From: an uncultured Desulfovibrio sp.
Lineage (GTDB): Bacteria; Desulfobacterota; Desulfovibrionia; Desulfovibrionales; Desulfovibrionaceae
DNA length: 64,000 bases
Direction: 5' to 3'
Assembly: GCF_944324505.1 (NCBI RefSeq)
Contig: NZ_CALUWO010000009.1
Span: 1 to 64,000, forward strand
Below, in pieces: positions 1 through 8,987 of this stretch; position 1 is the first letter of the stretch; every line of letters begins with the position of its first letter. A program made the translations under genes and the position numbers. Below the pieces are notes generated by a model. That model had not been told where the DNA came from. It made no database searches and saw only the letters and a program-made list of their open reading frames with translations.

Positions 1-6
1 CACTCT

Positions 7-81
<75 letters not shown>

Positions 82-113
82 CAAAAAATTGCATAGCCGG
101 ATGTCTTCACTCT

Positions 114-188
<75 letters not shown>

Positions 189-204
189 CAGTCTCCTTTC
201 TCCG

Positions 205-279
205 GCGGGAATAACTCAACGGTAGAGTGTCAGCTTCCCAAGCTGAAGGTTGCGGGTTCAAATCCCGTTTCCCGCTCCA
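205..279 (+). tRNA. tRNA-Gly (anticodon CCC)
   Basis: Cloverleaf with acceptor stem GCGGGAA/TTCCCGC. The anticodon loop TTCCCAA between stems TCAGC/GCTGA gives CCC at 237-239, and CCA is encoded at 277-279. It reads GGG codons. It follows the two GCC isoacceptors by 16 nt, so the cluster supplies glycine only. Confidence 0.96.
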
Positions 280-287
280 GAATTCAT

Positions 288-313
288 GACCCTGCTCAGC
301 AGGGTCTTTTTTT
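288..313 (+). terminator. Intrinsic terminator of the tRNA-Gly cluster
   Basis: GACCCTG (288-294) pairs with CAGGGTC (300-306) across a 5-nt loop and is followed by seven T (307-313). It begins 9 nt after the last tRNA. Confidence 0.92.
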
Positions 314-580
314 ATGCGCAGGGCTTCGCCATCCCACCGCTTCCCATACCGTGCGAGCGCGGCGGGGCGTGCACTCCTGTCCTGGAGCACGGCGGGCACC
401 GTCCCGCCCCTCTGCGCCCGCCTGCCGCAGCTGCGGCATCCTGTGGAGAAAGAAAACAGCACCTTGCTGCCCGCTGCCTGCCGGCGCACCCTGCCTGCAC
501 CCGGCTGTTTGCCCTGTGGCACCGCGCGGCAGTCCTGAGCCAGGCCCCGCCGGTGCCGCTGGCCGAAGCCCGGCGACTCT
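314..580. other. Gene-free GC-rich spacer between tRNA cluster and mgtE
   Basis: About 270 bp lie between the tRNA terminator and the 3' end of the convergent mgtE. Open frames here have no start with a Shine-Dalgarno and no recognisable protein. No clear terminator for mgtE was seen. Confidence 0.5.
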
Positions 581-2146
581 TCAGGAAAACAGCAGCAGCG
601 TTGCCAGGCCCAGAAAGATGAAAAAGCCTGCGCCGTCAGTAATAGTGGTGAGAAAAATGCTGGAGGCCTGGGCCGGATCTCGCCCCATGGCCCGGAAAAT
701 AAGCGGAATGGACCCCCCGGCCACGGCGCCGAGCATCATGTCGCACAGCAGTGCACCGCCCATGACAATGCCTACCAGGGGAATGCCCGTGAAGACCCAG
801 GCACCGCCCAGTGCCAGCAACGACATGAATATGCCGGTGACCAGGCCGATCTTGGCTTCGCGCAGCACGGCCAGCCAGGCCTTTTTCTGCTCGAAACGGT
901 CCGTGGCCAGCTGACGGATCATGACGGCCAGCGCCTGCTGCCCCGTATTGCCGGCCTGATTGGCCACCATGGGCATGAGCACGGCCAGGGCGGCCATCTG
1001 GGCTATGCTGCCCTCGAACATATAGACCACCGACGCCGACAGGGCGGAATTGACCATGTTGACCACCAGCCAGGGCAGTCGCTTGGCCACGCTCTCCAGC
1101 CACGGGGTATCCACGCTTTCGCCGGGGTCGGCGCCCACCATGCCCTGCATGTCGGCGCTGGCCTCTTCGTGCATGATGTCCATGATGTCGTCATAGGTCA
1201 CAAGGCCCATGATATGCCCCTCGTGATCCACCACGGGCATGGCCAGAAAATTGTAGTGCGACAGCAGGTTGGCCACTTCGCCCTTGTCCATGTCATAGGG
1301 CACGGTAACCACGCTCTGATCCCGGACAGCGTCTCCCACCACGGTGCCGGGACGGGCCAGCATGATGTCGCGCAGGGAAAGCACCCCCAGCAGCACGTCA
1401 TGGGAATCCACCACATAGCCGTAGTAGGGGCTTTCCTTGTCGGCCATTTCGCTGCGGATGTGCGCAATGGCCTCGTCCACGGTCATGCTTTCTTCCAGCA
1501 GAATCAGCTCGGTATTCATGACGCCGGCGGCGGAATCCGGGTCAAAGTTGAGCAGATTGCGCAGCTCTTCGGAATCTTCCTTGTTCAGCTTGCCCAGCAG
1601 AACGTCGCGATGTTCCTCGTCCAGCTCATCCAGCACGTCCGCTGCGTCGTCCGGCTCCATTTCCGCGATGATCTGGGCGGCCACATCGGCATCGAGATTT
1701 TCCAGCACGTCCACGGCCACGCTGCCATCCAGCTCGGCCAGGGCCTCGGCGGCGTCCTCGGTGTTCATGTGGCGCAGGGCGCAGACCTGCTTTTCGAGGC
1801 TCAGATTCTCGAGGTGATCCGCCATGTCCGCCGGATGAATGAATTCGGCATCCATGTCCTCTTCATCCTGGCAGATATCCGGCACGCTGTAGCTGTGGCG
1901 CTCCTCCGCGGAGGCGGCGCCATCTCCCGTACCGGGCAACGCGCCGGAAACCATGCCCCGCCCCGCCTCCGGGTCCAGCGGCGGCGGCACGGCGGCGGGC
2001 AGCTCCCCGGGAACAAGCGAACAGGCCGGCCCCGCCACGGAAGGCGCGGCATCCGTCTTCCCCTGCTGCGGGGAAGGGGCCGGAACAACGGCAGGGACAT
2101 CCGCCGCGGAATTGTGCTGCTGTGGGCTGTTCTGCTGCTCGCTCAT
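581..2146 (-). CDS. mgtE: Magnesium transporter MgtE
   Basis: Mg2+ channel/transporter of the inner membrane, 521 aa. Residues about 100-200 form the acidic helical MgtE N domain (repeated DAADVLDEL-type motifs). Two CBS domains follow at about 205-335, and the last about 165 residues are hydrophobic, with the pore-family signature PMVANQAGNTGQQ. The first about 95 residues are an unusual Pro/Ala/Ser-rich tail not needed for the fold. MgtE proteins are usually about 450 aa, so the extra length is this N-terminus. In the family the cytosolic N and CBS domains close the pore when Mg2+ is high. The gene is convergent with the tRNA cluster and divergent from nadC. Confidence 0.93.
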   Translation of the reverse strand: MSEQQNSPQQHNSAADVPAVVPAPSPQQGKTDAAPSVAGPACSLVPGELPAAVPPPLDPEAGRGMVSGALPGTGDGAASAEERHSYSVPDICQDEEDMDAEFIHPADMADHLENLSLEKQVCALRHMNTEDAAEALAELDGSVAVDVLENLDADVAAQIIAEMEPDDAADVLDELDEEHRDVLLGKLNKEDSEELRNLLNFDPDSAAGVMNTELILLEESMTVDEAIAHIRSEMADKESPYYGYVVDSHDVLLGVLSLRDIMLARPGTVVGDAVRDQSVVTVPYDMDKGEVANLLSHYNFLAMPVVDHEGHIMGLVTYDDIMDIMHEEASADMQGMVGADPGESVDTPWLESVAKRLPWLVVNMVNSALSASVVYMFEGSIAQMAALAVLMPMVANQAGNTGQQALAVMIRQLATDRFEQKKAWLAVLREAKIGLVTGIFMSLLALGGAWVFTGIPLVGIVMGGALLCDMMLGAVAGGSIPLIFRAMGRDPAQASSIFLTTITDGAGFFIFLGLATLLLFS

Positions 2147-2205
2147 GGGACCTGCCTGAACATCTGGCGACCTGTTGTGAAAAACCTCTCAATTCAGACC
2201 CCGCC

Positions 2206-2234
2206 TTGACGCAACGGGGCACTGAATTTATCAA
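2206..2234 (+). promoter_or_regulatory. Possible sigma-70 promoter upstream of nadC
   Basis: TTGACG (2206-2211), a 17-nt spacer and TATCAA (2229-2234). If active, transcription would start near 2241, almost on the first nadC ATG at 2244, which would favour the internal ATG at 2295. The element and the start choice are therefore in tension. Confidence 0.33.
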
Positions 2235-2243
2235 GGATACTGC

Positions 2244-3173
2244 ATGCCGTCTTCCGGCATGGACTTAGCACGCACCTCCTACCGGGACAAGCAAATGTTG
2301 ACGCCTTGGGCAACTTTTTTCTCCGGCCGCGGACGGACTTTCCTGGACCGCGCCATCGAACTGGCTCTGGATGAAGACGGCCCGGACCTGACGGCCGAGG
2401 GACTCTTTACGGCCGATGCGCCCATGCGGGCAGTCATCCGCGCCAAGGAAGATACCCTGGTGGCCGGTCTGCCCGTCATGGAAGAGGTTTTCCGCTGCAT
2501 GGGCGCGGCAGACCGGGTCAGCGCTGTCTGCCTGGTCGACGAGGGCAGCCGCGTGGCTGCCATGACCGAGGTGGCCAGCATGCAGGGGCCGGCCGTGGTG
2601 CTGCTCAAGGCTGAACGGGTCATCCTCAATTTCATCACCCACCTTTCGGGCATCGCCAACCTCACGGCCCGCTACGTGCACGAACTGGAAGGCTCCGGCG
2701 TGCGCCTGCTGGATACGCGCAAGACCACGCCCGGCCTGCGCTGGCCGGAAAAATATGCCGTACTGGTCGGCGGCGGCTGCAATCACCGCCGGGACCTGAC
2801 GGAAATGCTCATGCTCAAGGACAATCACATCGATGCCGCCGGCTCCATTGTGGCTGCCGTGGCCCGGCTGCGCCAGCGCTATCAGCCCTGTCCCCCCATC
2901 GAGGTGGAGTGTCGCACCCTTGACCATGTGCGCGAAGCCGTGGCTGCCCGCGCCGACCGCATCATGATGGACAATATGCGCCCGCCGCTGCTCTGCGAGG
3001 CCCTGTCCCTCGTTCCGCCGGACCTGGAAACGGAAGTGAGCGGCGGCGTTACCCTGGAAACCATTGGCACCCTGGCCCGCTGCTGCCCGCGCCGTCCCGA
3101 CTTCATTTCCGTGGGACGACTGACACATTCCGCCGTGGCGGCAGATTTCAGCATGACCCTGCAGCAGGGTTAG
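2244..3173 (+). CDS. nadC: Nicotinate-nucleotide pyrophosphorylase (carboxylating)
   Basis: Converts quinolinate and PRPP to nicotinate mononucleotide, CO2 and PPi, the third step of de novo NAD synthesis in the cytosol. It shows the family signature around LLDTRKTTPGLRWPEKYAV, then GGGCNHR and LMLKDNHID, the PRPP/quinolinate-binding barrel motifs. The start at 2244 has AAGGAT 5 nt upstream. A second ATG at 2295 (MLTPWATFF) is where I would expect homologues to begin but has no clear Shine-Dalgarno. It heads nadC-nadA-nadB, the complete aspartate-to-NaMN pathway. Confidence 0.95.
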   Translation: MPSSGMDLARTSYRDKQMLTPWATFFSGRGRTFLDRAIELALDEDGPDLTAEGLFTADAPMRAVIRAKEDTLVAGLPVMEEVFRCMGAADRVSAVCLVDEGSRVAAMTEVASMQGPAVVLLKAERVILNFITHLSGIANLTARYVHELEGSGVRLLDTRKTTPGLRWPEKYAVLVGGGCNHRRDLTEMLMLKDNHIDAAGSIVAAVARLRQRYQPCPPIEVECRTLDHVREAVAARADRIMMDNMRPPLLCEALSLVPPDLETEVSGGVTLETIGTLARCCPRRPDFISVGRLTHSAVAADFSMTLQQG

Positions 3174-3206
3174 CTTTTGCACCCTATCACCGCAAGGAAA
3201 GGCACC

Positions 3207-4265
3207 ATGCAGACCACCACCGACGCCATCGCCGCACTGAAGCGCAAACTGGGTTCCCGCCTCTGTATCCTGGGACATCATTACGAAAACGACGCCGTGA
3301 TACAGCATTGCGACATCACGGGGGACTCGCTGGAGCTGGCCCGCCGCATACCGGACATCACGGCCGAGCACATCGTGTTCTGCGGGGTCTACTTCATGGG
3401 CGAGTCGGCGGCCCTGCTGGCCGCACCCGGGCAGCATGTCTATCTGCCGGCCCCGGATGCGGACTGCGCCATGTCCCTCATGGCACCGGGAGAACGCGCC
3501 CGCGCCGTTCTTGCCTGCCTGCATGCCGGCGGGCGTCCGGTCATTCCCGTGGCCTATGTCAATACCACCCTGGCCCTCAAGGCCGTGGTGGGCGAATACG
3601 GCGGCACGGTCTGCACCTCGGCCAATGCCCGCACCGTGCTGCGGTGGGCACTGGACCAGGGCCGTGGCGTGCTCTTTCTGCCGGACAGGCACCTGGCCCG
3701 CAACACGGGCAGGCAGCTTGGCCTGAACGAAAGCAACTGGTGCCAGCTGGAGCTGGACGAACAAGGGCTGACGCCTGCCGAACAGGACAAAAGCCATCCC
3801 CTCTGGCAGGCGGACATGCTGCTCTGGCCGGGCTGCTGCCCCATTCATGAAGAACTGACCGAGGCCCAGGTTCTGGCCATGCGCGCGGCCCATCCCGGAT
3901 GCACCGTGGTGGCGCATCCCGAATGCCGCCCCGAGGTCATCGCCCTGTGCGACGGTGCCGGCTCCACCTCCTACATCATCAGGGAAGCGGCCCGCCTGGC
4001 TGACGAAAAACCGGGCAGCACCCTTGTGGTGGGCACGGAAACCAATCTTGTGCAACGCCTTGGCCGGCGCCACGCCGCCACCTGCACGGTCCTGCCCCTG
4101 GCACAGGCCATCTGTCCGGATATGGCCAAGATTACGGAAGCCCGGCTGCTGACCCTGCTGGAAGGCATTGCTGCCGGCACGGCCGAAGCCCTCACGGTGG
4201 ACCCGGCCCAGTGCCCGCCGGCCCGTCTGACGCTGACCCGCATGCTGGATATCTGCGCCCGCTAG
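3207..4265 (+). CDS. nadA: Quinolinate synthase A
   Basis: Oxygen-sensitive [4Fe-4S] enzyme condensing iminoaspartate with dihydroxyacetone phosphate to quinolinate. It is 352 aa from ATG 3207, which has AAGGA 8 nt upstream. A longer frame from TTG 3177 is less likely. The three expected cluster cysteines are Cys87 (PDADCAM), Cys211 (WPGCCPIHE) and Cys303 (AICPDMAKIT). Substrate motifs GHHYEND, VAYVNTT, CTSANA, HPEC and GTETNLVQR are intact. It sits 33 nt after nadC and 39 nt before nadB. Confidence 0.96.
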   Translation: MQTTTDAIAALKRKLGSRLCILGHHYENDAVIQHCDITGDSLELARRIPDITAEHIVFCGVYFMGESAALLAAPGQHVYLPAPDADCAMSLMAPGERARAVLACLHAGGRPVIPVAYVNTTLALKAVVGEYGGTVCTSANARTVLRWALDQGRGVLFLPDRHLARNTGRQLGLNESNWCQLELDEQGLTPAEQDKSHPLWQADMLLWPGCCPIHEELTEAQVLAMRAAHPGCTVVAHPECRPEVIALCDGAGSTSYIIREAARLADEKPGSTLVVGTETNLVQRLGRRHAATCTVLPLAQAICPDMAKITEARLLTLLEGIAAGTAEALTVDPAQCPPARLTLTRMLDICAR

Positions 4266-4304
4266 TTCCGACCTGTAACCGCCGAAAGGCAAAAAGGTAG
4301 TATT

Positions 4305-5903
4305 ATGAGTCATACCCGCTGTCATGTGCCTGTTCTGATCATCGGTTCGGGGATTGCCGGCTGCACGGCCGCCCTCACACTGGCTGACGCCGGCCACGAA
4401 GTGCTGCTTATCAGCGCGGGGGAAGGTCTGGGCAAGGGCAATTCGGAACTGGCCCAGGGCGGCATCATCTACCGTGCGGCCACGGACGACCGGGAGGCCG
4501 AGGCCCGCGCCCTGGAACGCGACATTCTTGTAGCCGGCCATCGTTACAATTCGCGGGCAGCCGTGCGACAGCTCTGCCGCCAGGGGCCTGACTGCGTGGA
4601 TGCCATGCTCATCCGGCGCGCCGGCATCAAATTCGACAGCAATGCCGACGGCAGCTTCAACCTGACCCGTGAAGGCGGGCACGGGGCCAACCGCATCCTG
4701 CACTGCGCCGACTATTCCGGGCGGGCCATCATGGAAGGCCTCATTGCCCAGGTGCTGGCCCATCCGCGCATTACCCGCCTGTTCCGCCGGGCGGCCATTG
4801 ACCTGCTGACCAGCCGTCACCATGACCATTCCACGCAGTACCGTTACAACATCACCAATCGCTGCCTTGGCGCCTATGTTCTCAATGAGGAAAGCGGCGA
4901 ACCGGAAACCATTCTGGCGGACTGGACCGTTCTGGCCACCGGCGGCGTGGGCCAGGTTTTTCTGCATTCCACCAACGCGCCGGACTGCGTGGGCGCGGGT
5001 ATTTCCATGGCGGCCCGGGCAGGCGTGACCCTGGCCAACCTGGAGTTCATGCAGTTTCATCCCACCGCCCTGTATGAGGAGCGCAGCAACCGCCGCCCCC
5101 TCATCACCGAAGCCATGCGTGGCGAAGGCGCCCATCTGCTGGATGAAAAGGGCCAGCCCTTCATGCTGCGCCACGACAAACGCGGTGACCTTGCCCCACG
5201 CGATATCGTGGCGCAGGCCATGATGGAGGAAATGCTGCACAGCGGCTCCCCCTGCCTTTTCCTTGATGTGAGCGACGTCAAGCAGGACCTGCCCACGCGC
5301 TTCCCCACGGTGTTCAATCAGTGCCTGGAAGTGGGCATCGACATCCGCAAGGAACCCATCCCCGTGGTGCCGGCGGCGCACTACTTCTGCGGCGGCGTCC
5401 TGTCCGACGGGCACGGGCGCACATCCATGCCCGGTCTGTATGCCATTGGCGAATGCGCCTGCACGGGCCTGCACGGGGCCAACCGCCTGGCCAGTACCTC
5501 CCTGCTGGAGGGGCTTGTGTGGGGCATGGCCTGCGGGCATGATCTGGCCCGTCAGCTGGACCGCAAGGTCGGCGTCATCCCCAAGGTTCAGGCCGATGCC
5601 ATCCCCGACTGGCAGCATGAAGGCGACGAACAGCGCGACGACCCGGCCCTGGTGGCGCAGGACTGGGCCAACATCCGCAGCACCATGTGGAATTATGTGG
5701 GCATTTCCCGCACGGCGCCCCGCCTGCGCCGGGCATTCGAAGACATGCGCGATCTGGTGCGGCACATCCACGACTTCTACAAGACCACCCGCATATCCCG
5801 GCGGCTCGTGGATCTGTTCCACGGTTCGCAGACGGCCTACGTCATCACCCAGGCCGCCATGCGCAACCCCGTCAGCCTGGGCTGCCATCACCGCGTCAAC
5901 TGA
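4305..5903 (+). CDS. nadB: L-aspartate oxidase
   Basis: FAD enzyme oxidising L-aspartate to iminoaspartate, the substrate of NadA. It is 532 aa, the usual length. An N-terminal dinucleotide-binding fold (IIGSGIAGCTAALTLADAG) is followed by NSELAQGG, GGHGANRILHC, EFMQFHPTALY, ITEAMRGEGA and the C-terminal FAD motif GLHGANRLASTSLLEG. In an anaerobe the electron acceptor is probably fumarate rather than O2 (inference). ATG 4305 follows AAGGT. It is the last gene of the nad cluster; a large hairpin follows at 5911. Confidence 0.96.
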   Translation: MSHTRCHVPVLIIGSGIAGCTAALTLADAGHEVLLISAGEGLGKGNSELAQGGIIYRAATDDREAEARALERDILVAGHRYNSRAAVRQLCRQGPDCVDAMLIRRAGIKFDSNADGSFNLTREGGHGANRILHCADYSGRAIMEGLIAQVLAHPRITRLFRRAAIDLLTSRHHDHSTQYRYNITNRCLGAYVLNEESGEPETILADWTVLATGGVGQVFLHSTNAPDCVGAGISMAARAGVTLANLEFMQFHPTALYEERSNRRPLITEAMRGEGAHLLDEKGQPFMLRHDKRGDLAPRDIVAQAMMEEMLHSGSPCLFLDVSDVKQDLPTRFPTVFNQCLEVGIDIRKEPIPVVPAAHYFCGGVLSDGHGRTSMPGLYAIGECACTGLHGANRLASTSLLEGLVWGMACGHDLARQLDRKVGVIPKVQADAIPDWQHEGDEQRDDPALVAQDWANIRSTMWNYVGISRTAPRLRRAFEDMRDLVRHIHDFYKTTRISRRLVDLFHGSQTAYVITQAAMRNPVSLGCHHRVN

Positions 5904-5910
5904 CCCTTTT

Positions 5911-5966
5911 GACGGCAGGAGCGGCCGGACCGACCTGGCGGTGCGGGCCGCTCCGCTTCTGCCGTC
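5911..5966 (+). terminator. Two-part hairpin after nadB
   Basis: GACGGCAG (5911-5918) pairs with CTGCCGTC (5959-5966), and inside it AGCGGCC (5920-5926) pairs with GGCCGCT (5946-5952). No T-run follows, so it may be a Rho-type or partial terminator, or an mRNA-stabilising structure, between nadB and the next gene. Confidence 0.45.
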
Positions 5967-6004
5967 TACTCTCTCCGGCCTTTGTGAAAACCGCCGCCAT
6001 CTCC

Positions 6005-7465
6005 TTGAAAAAAATTCTTCTTGCCCTTTTGCTCGCCCTGCTTGTGACGCTGGGGGCGCTGGCCGGCGGCATGGCCTGGCTGGACAGTCGCCTGGGCAAC
6101 GCGCTGCACGACCGGCTTCCCGCCCTGCTGGCAGTGCCTGCCCCCGGTCTGCATGCGGGCGGGGTCAGCCTTTCCCTGCGCAAGCGGCAGGTGACCCTGC
6201 ATGACCTTACGCTGACGCAGACTGACGGCTCACGCCTGCATCTGGCCCGTCTCACAGCCACGCTGGACAGCGCCGCCCTGTGCGCCCTGCGGCCGCTGGT
6301 GCCCCTGCCCCGCTGGCTGCTGGGGCTTCTGCTGCCGCCAATGCCGCCGGCCCTGCTGCCGGACGCCCCCGCTGCACCGCGCCCGCCCCTGCCCCTGCTG
6401 GCCGATGTGGAGGCCACGGGACTTTCCTGGCAGACCGCCGCCTTTCGTTGCCGCATACAGCGGGCGCACATCGCCCGTCTGAGCCTGGATGCCGATGCGG
6501 CAGAGGCCCTTCTGGCCGGGCAGATGTCCTTCCGTCACCTGCCGGAACATCTGCATCTGCATGAACTGCGCTGCCGCTTTCTTGCCCTGGAACAGCCCTC
6601 GCTCCTGCGGCCCGTGCATGTCTCCCTGCAGGAACTGCATGCGGAGGCCCTGCATCAGGGCATCATGCAAACGCTGCGGGGCACGGCCCTGAACGTGCGT
6701 GACAGCCAGGCGGACCTTGCCTGCCGGGAAGTGCGGCATTCAGCCCTGTCCCTGCCGGCCCTGCTGGCCGCCCGGGAACCGAAAGAGGCGCTGCTTGCGG
6801 CGCTGGACACACCTGCCGCAACGGACAGGCCGCTGCACTGGTCCGTGAGCGGTCTGACCTGTCTGGTGGGCGGACAGACCCTGCTGGATGCGCAAGCCCT
6901 TTCCCGTGACGTGCGGACCACGGACGGCGACCGCCGGGAACAGCTGCGCCTTGACGGGGCACGCCTGCATGTGCCGGCGCTGGCGGCCCTTCTCGGACTG
7001 TCTCTGCCGGGACAGGACCTCTGGTCCCTTGACGGCAGCAGCGAACGCTGCACACAAACAGGCGGAGACAGCCGGCTGCGGGTAATGGTGAACAGCACCC
7101 CGGCCAGCCTGCGCTATACGGTGCGCCTGCACGCATCCCCCGCTAGCCGGCGCTGGAGCAATCTGGATCTGACCCTTGACGACCGGGGCCTGCTGGCCCT
7201 GTGGGCGCTGAACTGTCCGGGGCATGATCCGCTGGCTGCCCTGCAGGCCCGGCTGCCCGATCCCCTGCCCCCGGACATTCTGCGTCCCCTGCGTTGCTTT
7301 GCGGCCCGGCCGGGCAGCCTGCATCTGACCAGCACCACTCCCGGCGGACATGCTCCCCTGTGGGAATCGCCGTCCGGCTGGGCACAGGATGTGCGCCTTT
7401 CCGTACAGCCGGGACCCGACTTTCTGCGTGAACAGATTGACAGACTGCTGCAAATGCAGAAATAA
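6005..7465 (+). CDS. Exported protein of unknown function, tandem paralogue 1
   Basis: I do not recognise the function. From TTG 6005 the product is 486 aa and begins MKKILLALLLALL, a signal peptide or membrane anchor, followed by a Leu/Ala/Arg-rich domain of alternating hydrophobic residues. The next gene encodes a 487-aa relative with the same start (MKKCLLALF), the same VSL-x-RQV motif after the signal and the same late ARPGSLHLTS motif (here near residue 435). That length match is why I chose TTG 6005 over GTG 5984; neither has a good Shine-Dalgarno. The layout (one N-terminal membrane segment, long beta-rich-looking body) is reminiscent of AsmA-type envelope proteins, but this is only inference. 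Confidence 0.72.
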   Translation: MKKILLALLLALLVTLGALAGGMAWLDSRLGNALHDRLPALLAVPAPGLHAGGVSLSLRKRQVTLHDLTLTQTDGSRLHLARLTATLDSAALCALRPLVPLPRWLLGLLLPPMPPALLPDAPAAPRPPLPLLADVEATGLSWQTAAFRCRIQRAHIARLSLDADAAEALLAGQMSFRHLPEHLHLHELRCRFLALEQPSLLRPVHVSLQELHAEALHQGIMQTLRGTALNVRDSQADLACREVRHSALSLPALLAAREPKEALLAALDTPAATDRPLHWSVSGLTCLVGGQTLLDAQALSRDVRTTDGDRREQLRLDGARLHVPALAALLGLSLPGQDLWSLDGSSERCTQTGGDSRLRVMVNSTPASLRYTVRLHASPASRRWSNLDLTLDDRGLLALWALNCPGHDPLAALQARLPDPLPPDILRPLRCFAARPGSLHLTSTTPGGHAPLWESPSGWAQDVRLSVQPGPDFLREQIDRLLQMQK

Positions 7466-7514
7466 CTGAACGACAGTCCTTTTCCACTGATATCCAGTCC
7501 GGGGAGAACCTCTC

Positions 7515-8978
7515 ATGAAAAAATGCCTTCTTGCTCTGTTCCTCTGCTGCCTGCTTGTGGCAGGCCTGTTTGGCGGTGCGGGCTATCTGTTCCAGAAACA
7601 GGTGGATGCCCAGCTGGCCGCCCTGCCACAGGGCTGGACAGTGGCATCCCGCGACGTTTCGCTGCTTTCCCGTCAGGTTCGCCTACAGGGCGTGCATCTG
7701 GTGCTGTCGGAAGGCATGGGCGCCCCCCTTGTCTGCGACATGGGGACCCTGCAGGCCACCCTGTCCTGGAAGGGCCTGCTGAGCTGCCTGCCCCTGGGGG
7801 ACACCCTTCTGCCCCACGAAGACACCCTGACGCTGCTGGACAGCCTGCACCTGACGGACATGACGGGCCAGCAGCCCCAGCCTGACGGCAGCATCCTCCT
7901 GCTGCGTGCCCGGCGCGGCGACTTCCGGCAGGTAAGCCTGCCCGCCCAGGTCTGCCGCGACTGGTCACATGGTTCGGCGGAGGCCACGCATGCCCTCCTG
8001 CAGGCGCTTGTCATCGGCAGCGCCAGCTTCACGGACACCCAGCAGGAAATCAAACGAAATGACGTCACCTTGAGCCGGCTGTCCTGCAAAACGCTCCAGG
8101 CCGAAAATCTTTCCGCCACGCGCACGCAACGTGCCGTGGCGCAGGAGCTTGCCCTGGACGTGGAGGAAATGCACACCACCATTGCAAGCCTGGAAATCCG
8201 TGATCTGCTGCTGCCCACCGCCGATCAGTGGCAACTGCTGGCCGAAGCCGATGAATCGGAGGCCCTGCAAAGCCTGTTGCAGGAATTTTATGCCGAGCAG
8301 CCGGCCTTTTCCCTGCTGACCCTTTCCGGGCTGACGGTGCGCAACCGTCCCGTTACCCTGCTGTCTTTGCAGGAACTGCGCATGGACTGGCTCCAGGACG
8401 GCGACAGCCAGACCCTGGGAAGCTCGCTGCGTGACCTGAGCATTCCCGTCAGCGTCCTGCGCCTGCTGCTGCCCGTGAACCTGCCCGGCATGGATGCCCT
8501 GCACATCAACGGCAATGGCACGGTGCGCTGTGCCGAGGGGCTGGGGCATGTCACCGGATCGGTCAATGTGGAATCCGTGGCCGGGCTTTCCTATGCCTAC
8601 GACATGCCCACGGCCAGCGTGCTGGGGACGGTTGCGGACGAAATATCCAATCTGGACATGACCCTGACAGACAAGGGACTCATGGCCCTGATTGCCGTGA
8701 ACATCTCGCCTGATGCCGCCACCTCGCGCATGATTCTTTCGGCCGGGACCGCTGCCCTCAATGACGGCAGCGACAATGGCGCAGCCATGATGCAGGCCCT
8801 GCAGGACTTCATTGCCCGGCCGGGCAGCCTGCACCTGACCTCGCAGCCGGGCGTCCCCCTGTTTCTGTTCTCCGCCAGCGATCCGGCCAGCCAGCTTTCC
8901 CTGCTGCGCCTGACGGCCACCCCCGGTCCTCGCACGCTGGAAGCCCTGGTGGAAGCCCTGCCCCGCACCGCACAATAA
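7515..8978 (+). CDS. Exported protein of unknown function, tandem paralogue 2
   Basis: 487 aa with an N-terminal signal or anchor (MKKCLLALFLCCLLVAG, Cys at 4, 12 and 13 but no convincing lipobox). It is paralogous to the gene ending 49 nt upstream: same length, VSLLSRQVRL near residue 55, and FIARPGSLHLTS near residue 433. The middle region is rich in Leu and acidic residues and has no motif I can name. ATG 7515 is preceded by GGGGAGAA. rlmI follows after only 9 nt, so the two exported proteins and rlmI are probably co-transcribed. A pair of periplasm-facing, inner-membrane-anchored proteins is the best description. Confidence 0.8.
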   Translation: MKKCLLALFLCCLLVAGLFGGAGYLFQKQVDAQLAALPQGWTVASRDVSLLSRQVRLQGVHLVLSEGMGAPLVCDMGTLQATLSWKGLLSCLPLGDTLLPHEDTLTLLDSLHLTDMTGQQPQPDGSILLLRARRGDFRQVSLPAQVCRDWSHGSAEATHALLQALVIGSASFTDTQQEIKRNDVTLSRLSCKTLQAENLSATRTQRAVAQELALDVEEMHTTIASLEIRDLLLPTADQWQLLAEADESEALQSLLQEFYAEQPAFSLLTLSGLTVRNRPVTLLSLQELRMDWLQDGDSQTLGSSLRDLSIPVSVLRLLLPVNLPGMDALHINGNGTVRCAEGLGHVTGSVNVESVAGLSYAYDMPTASVLGTVADEISNLDMTLTDKGLMALIAVNISPDAATSRMILSAGTAALNDGSDNGAAMMQALQDFIARPGSLHLTSQPGVPLFLFSASDPASQLSLLRLTATPGPRTLEALVEALPRTAQ

Positions 8979-8987
8979 GGAGACGGC

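Noticed and set aside
2265-5891. A 1208-codon open frame on the minus strand across nadC-nadA-nadB
   Set aside because: It is fully antisense to three clear enzymes, is His/Gly/Arg-rich and has no motif. It arises from GC-rich codon use in the real genes.
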